Positions 57,101 through 64,000 of a stretch of 64,000 nucleotides of DNA are shown one piece after another. The DNA comes from Pollenia angustigena (taxonomy: Eukaryota > Arthropoda > Insecta > Diptera > Polleniidae), in NCBI GenBank assembly GCA_930367215.1, contig OV884058.1, positions 105,113,802 to 105,177,801 of the forward strand. The letters run 5' to 3'. Under the pieces are notes generated by a model. That model was not told the origin of the DNA. It did not search any database and saw only the letters and a program-made list of their open reading frames with translations. Made by a program: the position numbers and the translations under genes. Position 1 is the stretch's first letter; each line of letters opens with the position of its first letter.

Positions 57101-60100
57101 GTTATCTTTTGGGAATACGCAGTACGCACAGGTTTAGTGTTGGTGACATGTAAGTCTTAAATTCTTGACATTTCTTTCTATATGGAATATTGAATTTTAA
57201 TCCTTCTATCTTCTTAAAATTTTTTTTTTTTTAGTTTTATTAGCTGTGGCCATACCAAATTTAGAATTATTTATTTCATTATTTGGTGCTCTTTGTCTGT
57301 CAGCATTAGGTTTGGCATTTCCAGCACTTATACAAATTTGTACACATTGGTATAACACCCATGGAATAGCTAAAGTGTGGTTATTGTCAAGTAAGTATTA
57401 AGAAAAAATTGCAATTTGTTGTTTAAACGGGGTAAAACGAATTTGGTATGTATGTAACTAGGCTTTAAGCCTCGTTACTTATACGTTAATGTAGCAGTAG
57501 ACTTTAATGGTTGGTAGTTAATAGAAATACGTAAGCGTATTGAAATGTGCTAGAAAGAAAATAGGAAACTTGTCAAAAAATTTTATATATACATATATGT
57601 ATGTATGTTAGAGCGCTTCAAAAAAAAGTGATTTTGTTACCCCTCTGAAAATAAAGCTTGATATGTTTTATGATGATTCCCAAAGTATTTTGGTTCTAGC
57701 GTTGACCATCTGTGAGCTGGACCATTTTTAAAAAAAGTTATTTTTTCAGTTTTTCGAATTTTGAACTTTGATCCAAGACGACATAAATAAAATTTGGTAT
57801 CATCGAAAAATGGTATCCAATGGTATATAAAACTTGACCACTTGTGACCTTCTAATTGAAATATTTCACTAAATACTTTTTTCGTTTCGGGTTTTCATAT
57901 AAATTCTACGTATGTGGAATTAATGTACTGCTTTTCAAATTGAATCTGTTTTAAAATAATGTTATTTTTTTTGTAATTATTCGCATAAAACGCGAAAATC
58001 GCGATATATTTTATATTTTTCATTTTTTTTAATTTTTCAATTATTATATGAGCCGTTTATTTTAAAAGTGGCATAAGTCATTTCGGTTTTTAAGTCGAGA
58101 TATTTAAGGGTTTGCGTTTTAACACGTTTAAAAATATGGATGCTAACTTTCGAGAAGATTCACTTGTATTTGATACATCATGATAATGATATTTTTCTCA
58201 GTATTTATTATTATTATTACACTCATAAAATTATTACAGTAGCTGATTGTAGGTTATTAAATTCGTTTTCGGTACTGTTAAAATTGAATAAAAATATAGT
58301 TATTTTACGAATAAATTTATTTTTCAACATTTATGTTTGTTATTAAAAAAACAAACTACCAAAAAATAATGTTTTCCGTATTTTTTTTTGTTAATTTGTT
58401 TCTGAAGCAAACCCCGAGCGAGGTAGTTAGGGTGGACCATTAGTTTATCGATGTAGCTTATTGAATATTTTTTAATTTCCTCCTGGATAGTGGGGACGTT
58501 GAGATCTCTGTGGATAATATCATTACGTATATACCATGGGGCGCAGACAATCAACGAACTAAATGAAAAATAACGAACTAAAATGGCATGGATCAGCGAT
58601 TGGATAACTAATGAGTTTTTCGATGAAAATAAATTATATCTGGATGGTCCTTATGGCTACAATTATAACATTCATGATCTAAGAAAATAACTACACACAG
58701 AAAAATTCAATGTAAAATCGTCGAAAACAAGGTTGATTTTACCGTTTTCGGTAGTGATTTTGCTTCAATGTTACTTCATGTAAATTTAACATGATTTTAC
58801 AATAACTTTTCCTTTAAAATAACTATAATTCATGTTAATTTAACATTGCAGTAAAGTTAGAGCAAAATGTCATATGTATTGAAATAACAATCCGAATCAC
58901 GTTGAACAAAATTGGTTTGAGTGTGATATAACAGAGAGTAGAAGCTTTAGAGACAACATATGCATTTATTTAAGAATAATTCAAAACACTAACCCCTGTA
59001 ACACACGTTTCACTTATTTTGTAATCTCCGTTGTTACCAGTAGCGTCATCATTTTACTTTGAAAACTTGATGTACTATTTAACTAAAAAATTTTAATTAA
59101 AAGAATATGGGAATTGTCTTCTTTTTATAACATATTTTAAACATGAAAATAAAAAAATTTGCATACTTAAGTATGTATGCATGTTAATTTAACAAGATAA
59201 GCTTTTGATTTTAATATAAAACAGGTTTTTATGGATTCAATATTGTGCAATGTTATTTTTACAGTGAATAATATTAAATAAACATGATTTAAGGTTACTT
59301 TAAAATTTTTCATTTAAATGATTATAAAAAAAAAATATAAATTTAAATAAAGGGCAAACTTTTGCTATGATTCTCAATCAACATTTCGCCATGTTAATTT
59401 AACATTGGTATTTTGTTCTGCGTGTAAGAGTTTTGACAAGACATCGTTCCCGGGAAGGTGGGGTAATGGCGTAGGGCGCTTCACAGTGGGGTTAATTGCA
59501 TAAAAGTGATATTAATCTGAATCTTCTAAACTACTGGTCGGACTGGAAAATTATGTATGAACGATTCGTAGGGGTGGGCATAGGCTTTAAAAAAATGAGT
59601 TTGCGTCTGCCCTGTTAAAATACAAGGTGAGAAACAGTTTCTTATGCTGATTTAAGCTACAAAATACCGGCGGAATCAACGATATGAAAAAATTCATTAG
59701 TTTTATATATTAAAACACCTAGAACTTTAAACAAAATTAAGGGAATCAAACAATGTCATCGAAGGTTTTTAAATATGATCGACGAATTGGCATCTATTTT
59801 ATACAAATAGAATGTTCATATTACTATACGATTCTCTAATGCTGAAACAAAATAATTTAAAATAAATAAATAATGGCTAAGAGGTTTTGTTTACAACTTT
59901 TCAGAAATATGGTTGAAGTCTACCGATTCATATAGACATGATTAGCCACCAATAGAATAAAACTCATTTAAAATAAATTTTTTAGAATATCTCAAGTAAT
60001 AAATTTATATAATTCCTTTAATTTTTTAAAACCAAATTACATTATGCAATTATCATCTTAGAAATTAAGTTAAGTAATAAATATAAATTTTAAAAAATAA

Positions 60101-60782
60101 AGCATAAGTTTGATCAGTAAGGCCACGCTTTTTTTTTTTGGATTCTATCGCCAAATATTTGTTAGGTCTGAACATACCTTAAGGCCGTGTTTTTGAGATG
60201 CGGATTAAGATTAAACTTAGTTTAACGTAGTCTGAAACTCTGATTTATCCAGCGAAAAGTAATTTGCTTTTATTATTTCATTAAAGACCAACATTTTAAG
60301 CAAAACTTAGATGTTTTTTCACAATTTTGTACACAAACTTGGTGATGGCGGCCCAAATCTGTTTTTAGATTAACTAAACCTAGTTAAACTGAGCTCCCAA
60401 AAACCAAGCCTAAGTCTATCTATGTATTTTGTTGGTTCCTTAACATCGTGAATTGTTTTGTTTTTATTCAAATTAACTTTTTATTGTAAAAACTAATTTC
60501 GCTTTTGTATTTTTATGTATTCGAATTAAAACCGGTTGACTGGCTATTTTTAAAATGCTTAACCGAAAACCAGTTTGTTTAAATAGCAGCTATTCGGAAT
60601 ATTCGAAAACTGGTTTTTGAACCGAATAATCGATCTCCCTAGAACATACATACATATTTACTATACTCTATTTTAAAATATTCTTTGCAGGTAACTTCTT
60701 TTTGATCATTGTTGGCATATTGGGTCTAGTAATTGGTACATATACCTCATTGGCTGAAATTATTGCAACATTTTTACACTGA
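51124..60782 (+). CDS. SLC36-type proton-coupled amino-acid transporter (CG1139/pathetic-like), 7 coding exons
   Basis: Coding exons: 51124-51286, 51354-51540, 51605-52041, 56697-56886, 56974-57149, 57235-57390 and 60691-60782. They total 1401 nt, 466 residues plus TGA, the usual length for fly SLC36/PAT proteins. All phases join cleanly. A cytosolic N-tail (1-55) ends with DEYNPYEHREVEHPTTN. TM1 carries the family signature KGSLGTGILAMPNAF (65-79). About 11 hydrophobic segments follow, with YQLGTCCVYVVFVSSNIK, LALEAIGV-type FALEAIGVILPLENEM across the exon 3/4 join, and a C-terminal GTYTSLAEIIATF. Such proteins move small neutral amino acids with protons across plasma or lysosomal membranes and feed nutrient sensing. 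Closest recalled relatives are Drosophila CG1139 and pathetic; which one is not decided. Introns 3 (4.65 kb) and 6 (3.3 kb) are filled with transposons. Intron 2 has a weak donor, GTTTAG; the others are GTAAGT or nearly so. Confidence 0.95.
52125..52421. mobile_element. Harbinger-like MITE in SLC36 intron 3, copy 1
   Basis: Ends GTCTGTGTTCATACGGCTCA and (inverted) GTCTGAGTTCATACGGCTCA, pairing on through ATGTCTTATTGACA. Flanked by TTA (52122-52124 and 52422-52424). Confidence 0.85.
52425..53135. other. Intron 3 sequence between MITEs
   Basis: Non-coding AT-rich intron; short frames such as 52643-52834 (minus) are unrecognised. Confidence 0.6.
53136..53396. mobile_element. Harbinger-like MITE in SLC36 intron 3, copy 2
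   Basis: Same family as 52125-52421: CTGTGTTCATACGGCTCA at the left, TGAGCCGTATGAGCTCAGAC at the right, and a shared interior with GATGCATGTACTGTCTT. Flanks TAT and TAA do not match exactly. Confidence 0.8.
53397..53981. other. Intron 3 sequence
   Basis: No feature recognised. Confidence 0.5.
53990..55104. mobile_element. hAT-type element in SLC36 intron 3, 1.1 kb
   Basis: Ends CAAGGCGAATTTATACAAGG and (inverted) CAAGGCGAATTCATACAAGG, flanked by an exact 8-bp duplication CATATAGA (53982-53989 and 55105-55112). A 34-codon frame starting ATG 54165 (MNARKKNLIYEMELCSEFLK) may be a decayed transposase start; not identified. Confidence 0.88.
55475..55800 (+). repeat. Fragment of dispersed repeat in intron 3
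   Basis: CTTGTGCACAAAGTACAAG matches 14790-14820. Downstream AATGGCCCCTATACAAACTT and CTCTCCGGAAT resemble a decayed 153-bp unit. Confidence 0.5.
55956..56078. mobile_element. Near-perfect palindromic MITE, 123 bp
   Basis: CCCCTATCGTGAATAAAAAT and TCCTTGGGAGTTTTTTCCCT form arms of about 45 bp, repeated inverted with almost no mismatch around a 30-bp centre. The arms are so alike that insertion must be recent. Confidence 0.88.
56268..56696. repeat. Diverged relative of the 45728-46003 element, and end of intron 3
   Basis: GCTCGTCCATATCATGATTT, CTCTTTTCAAACTGCATTC and GCAGCATTTAAGTGTTTTAT match the complement of 45880-46000. A 161-codon open frame spanning 56130-56615 overlaps this and is not a gene. 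It ends at the polypyrimidine-AG acceptor of exon 4. Confidence 0.55.
57391..58693. other. Intron 6, left part
   Basis: AT-rich intron with no recognised gene. 57600-58100 has the look of decayed element sequence but no boundaries are seen. Confidence 0.5.
58694..59424. mobile_element. TA-flanked MITE in SLC36 intron 6, 731 bp
   Basis: Ends CACACAGAAAAATTCAATGT and (inverted) CACGCAGAACAAAATACCAA, flanked by TA (58692-58693 and 59425-59426). The palindromic motif ATGTTAATTTAACAT and variants recur at least six times. Confidence 0.75.
59427..60690. other. Intron 6, right part, with a TIR element near 60179-60412
   Basis: AAGGCCGTGTTTTTGAGATG and TTAAGATTAAACTTAGTTTA near 60180-60225 are inverted in degenerate form near 60365-60412, and recur (inverted) at 63765-63820. 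Otherwise no feature before the exon 7 acceptor TTCTTTGCAG. Confidence 0.5.
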
Positions 60783-61432
60783 AATCATTTGCAGCACTAT
60801 TACAAATCAGCAAGACACTATTTAGTTTTACATTTTAATTTATTATTTAGTTTTGCATAAAGAGAAGAGAAAAAAATGAGCTTAATGTTATATTTAACAT
60901 TCCACTTGCAAACAAAAGTAGGGACATTCAAAATAACATAAGATATACCTTCTATATCCCTTAAGGTATTTGCTATTTGTGAAGAATATTCCGAATAAAC
61001 AATTTTAATGCAAATTTAATCAAGTATTACGAAACGAAAATCATGAAATAATCTGAGACAAAAGGAGCCCAAAATATTTTACAGTCATTTAACAATTGCC
61101 CATAACTTTTGTATTATAATTTTTATATTTGTATGTTATAATATATAGTAATTTTAATTTGAAAAAAAGAAGGTTGTGATATTTTGACTTGTGATAGAAT
61201 TGATAAAACTTGATTAAAGTTGCTAAAAATAACGAGTTTTTAAAACTATAACAAAAAAATCACAATTTTTTAAGGCTCCCTTTTGTAACGAAGTAAAAAT
61301 TACAATTTGACTAAATTATTTAAGTTTTAGCTTTTAAGTTGTTATAGTTATTATTTATTAAGGCATTCTGAATATCATTAGAAAAAAATCTCAACATTTT
61401 GCCATGTTATTAATGTGTATTTCGTAAAATAA
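60783..61432 (+). other. 3' UTR candidates and polyadenylation signals of the SLC36 gene
   Basis: AATAAA occurs at 60994-60999 (about 212 nt after the stop) and again at about 61424-61429. Either could end the mRNA. Confidence 0.5.
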
Positions 61433-61640
61433 ATGTATGTATTATAATTTGTAATAATTTGCAAGTAGTTTTGTTTAAAAAAAATTAGAATTGGTAACAC
61501 TGTAAGTAAAATTGGAACTTGGAAATTGGTTAAAGTATAAAGATATTGCATTTCGAAGTTTCAGACGCAGTCTAAATTAGTATTCGAAAATCAACAGAAA
61601 ATTGTTTAACGTACGGCTCACACAACCCGAAACAACATCT

Positions 61641-62270
61641 TTTTATACCCTCCACCACAATTAGTTGTGAAGGGGTATATTAAGTTTGTCATTCCGTGTG
61701 AAACTTTTTTTATATTCATCTCAGACCCCATAAAGTATATATATTCTGGGTCCTTGAGTAATTCTAAGTCGATTTAGCCATGTCCGTCTGTCTGTCCGTC
61801 TGTTGAAAACACGCTCACTTTCGAACAACTCAAAAGAAATGAACAAACTTGCTTGTAGTTATCCTAAACAGTTTGGGATTGAAATCCAGCAAAATCGGTT
61901 TAGTAGGACCAGAGCTATGAATCAAAATGTGGAACCACCACCTAAAAAAATTGATAATTTTGTTACAAAAAATAACATAAATGCTGGAACAAGGCACGGA
62001 ATGTGATAAGATTTTGCAAAAATTTGTTTTATTTGACTGGAAATCACGCTGTTAAATTTCGTGAAGATCCGTCCATAATTTACCCTAAGCCCCATATAAA
62101 CCCTACTACCGGAAAACAGTTTAGTCGCCCAAAACCATAATTAATAATAAATCGTCACATTTTAATATAATAATAACATCATACAGATATTACTCCTTAA
62201 ACATTCGAACTGTCGGTGGAGGGTATCAAAGATTCAGCACAGCCGAATATAGCACTCTAACTTGTTTTTA
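61641..62270 (+). repeat. 153-bp-unit repeat, copy C, one-unit version
   Basis: TTTTTATACCCTCCACCAC start, the same unique part as copy B (GTCCGTCTGTCTGTCCGTC), a single 153-bp unit around 62045-62150, then the hairpin and CTCTAACTTGTTTTT end. Compared with seven units in copy B, it shows that unit number varies. Confidence 0.88.
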
Positions 62271-63099
62271 ATGTATTTGTGTATACGAACACAACCCTTA
62301 ATAGCGTTCGTAGCTATTTTCAAGAAAGTAACGAACATTATATAGTGTTCTGTTCTTCGTTATAAAACAGAACAATTGTAGCAATTCTGTATACCTACAT
62401 TATATTTTAATGTTCCATAGAGTTTATTTTTTACAGAACTGAGCAAAAAAGAAATTTAGCACCGACCATCCAGCGGGAATGATAAGGAGTACGGAGGCCT
62501 TCTAAAATACCTCTGGCATTGGGGGGTAGGCCTTCCGCTCTCGCATCTTTCGCAGTTACATAAGAAAGAAAACTAATTATTTTGCTTTTGCTTTGGCAGA
62601 ACAACAAAACAAAAAATTTTACTCTTTCTCTTCTCCCTTCTCATTGAAGGAAATGTTAACGTGTATCTTATCTGTTATACGAAAGAGCCGGGGCACATAG
62701 GAGTTTTTTGCCAATCTAGCCGGACATTAGGCAAAAAATAAAATTTAAGAAATGTAAAAAAATTAAAGTACGCAGATCGACAGACAACAATCTTTTGCTT
62801 GGGATTTGTGGTTTTGGGACACTGTTAAAGTCAAGAAATTTGACTAAATTGCTTGCGTGCTCATTAAATTTTTACGGTTTTCACAGGTTGTGGGTAAACG
62901 AAAAAAGATTTTAAATCAATTTTTTTTTCGTAAAAAATATTTTTGATTTATAACATTTTTATTGAACAAAATTTAGATGAAAATTGGTTTAATAAACCTT
63001 TTATAAATCAAAAATATTTTTTATGAATATGGGGGTATATTTACAGCAACTTATAAAATTTTTATGATAAAAAACTCGTACGAAATTAAAAAAAGATTT
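62271..63099. other. Spacer with one palindrome
   Basis: A hairpin at about 62929-63025 (TAAAAAATATTTTTGATTTAT and complement) is a likely small MITE. 62465-62545 is GC-richer (AGCGGGAATGATAAGGAG, CTTCCGCTCTCGC) but I cannot identify it. Confidence 0.45.
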
Positions 63100-63540
63100 T
63101 TTCCCGAGAGTAGGGTTTATATTGGGGCCTAGGGTAAATGACGGGCCGACCTTGTAAAATCTTATGTCATTCCGTGCATTGTTCCACCATTTATGTTAGT
63201 TTTTGTAACAAAATTTTCAATTTTTTAATGTGGTGGTTCCAAATTTTAATTCATAGCTCTGATCCTACCTAAGCGATTTTTCTGGGTTTTAATTCCAAAC
63301 TGCTTAGGATAACTACAAGCAATTTGACACCAAGTTTGTTCATTTCTTTTGATTTTTCGAAAGTGAGCGTGTTTTCCACGGACGGACAGACAGACGGACA
63401 TGGCTTAATCGACTTAAAATTATTCAAGGAGCCAGAATATATACACTTTAAGGGGTCTGAGATGAATAATAAAAAAGTTTCACACGGAATGACAAACTTA
63501 ATAAACCTCCCTCACAACTAATTGTGGTGGAGGGTATAAA
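63100..63540 (-). repeat. 153-bp-unit repeat, copy D, partial
   Basis: Minus strand: starts TTTTTATACCCTCCACC at 63540, passes through the unique part, and stops after part of one unit (GTTTATATTGGGGCCTAGGG near 63115). The hairpin end is missing. Confidence 0.85.
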
Positions 63541-63589
63541 AACATTTGATTCCGTACGGAATATGCGATCAGTTTCGCACTTTGCTTAA

Positions 63590-63710
63590 GCAAATGAAAG
63601 TTTCATAAAACTTAACAAAAATGTTCCTTAAGTTCAATATGGTTTTCCTCATATGATTTACATGTATTCGCACATTTACTTAAGCCAACTTAAGCACGTT
63701 ATGAAAAAAT
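63590..63710. repeat. Dispersed segment shared with 32470-32560
   Basis: CATATGATTTACATGTATTC and TTACTTAAGCCAACTTAAGC are the reverse complement of the segment at 32470-32560. Confidence 0.65.
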
Positions 63711-64000
63711 AATACAAATTAATAGTCAATTTGGCCCAAACAAAAAACTCAAAATCCGAGTTGCAGATAACGTTTAACTAAGCTTAAACTTAATCCCCAT
63801 TTCAAAAACCCGTCCTTAATAGTCTTGTTAAGATTTGGTAGAAGGTTGTTTTCATTCCGCTCAAAAAAATCATCTTCTTCATCTGAATCATTGTGGTTAA
63901 GTCTGTACTAAACATTCTTACGAATAAATTTTTCCCAAACTCTTTAGTTTCAGTCTTTGTACTATATTTTAAAAATTTGTTACTCGAAAGAAATGTTCCT
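63711..64000. other. Right edge, mostly unassigned
   Basis: 63765-63820 resembles the inverted-repeat element of 60179-60412 (AACTAAGCTTAAACTTAATC). Remaining bases show nothing recognisable. Confidence 0.4.

Overview
The window looks like AT-rich nuclear DNA from a higher (muscoid/calyptrate-like) fly. The evidence is one multi-exon gene whose protein reads as a Drosophila-type SLC36 transporter, short GT-AG introns, a TATA plus TCAGT-type insect promoter, a P-element-like terminal repeat, and many hAT, mariner, Harbinger-like and Helitron-like repeats. No species call can be made from this alone.

Layout. 1-1.1 kb: right part of a dispersed repeat made of 153-bp units. 1.8-2.4 kb: mariner transposase fossil. 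4.8-9.1 kb: a nearly complete CR1/Jockey-type LINE on the minus strand, with both ORFs open. 9.7-16.8 kb: nested DNA transposons, including a three-level nest at 9.7-10.9 kb and a hAT element inside a TA-flanked element at 13.3-15.3 kb. 18.06-18.34 kb: a small intronless candidate gene for a secreted peptide, with TATA box and initiator. 20.8-21.4 kb: fossil LINE RNase H. 22.2-27.8 kb: dense nest of foldbacks carrying tRNA-like SINE sequence, a hAT MITE, a P-like MITE, a Harbinger-like MITE and an unassigned element. 28.9-31.4 kb: two related hAT-like elements, one interrupted by a mariner deletion derivative. 31.9-37.3 kb: a three-layer nest whose core is a three-exon, cysteine-rich candidate transposase gene. 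39-44 kb: more hAT and TA-flanked elements and a full 1.55-kb copy of the 153-bp repeat. 46.9 kb: tRNA-like SINE head. 51.1-60.8 kb: the only confident host gene, a proton-coupled amino-acid transporter of 466 codons in 7 coding exons with two transposon-filled introns. 61.6-63.5 kb: two more copies of the 153-bp repeat family.

Functionally the host content is small: one SLC36 transporter and perhaps one secreted peptide. Everything else is a stratified record of transposition. At least nine insertions keep exact target-site duplications, so their order can be read directly. The most interesting item is the 32.7-37.2 kb element. It has hAT-type ends (8-bp duplication CTGCTGAT), an inner 16-bp inverted-repeat pair, and a spliced gene of a family I know only as an uncharacterised arthropod/cnidarian repeat protein. 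In this copy two in-frame TGA codons fall exactly where a CxxC pair is expected.
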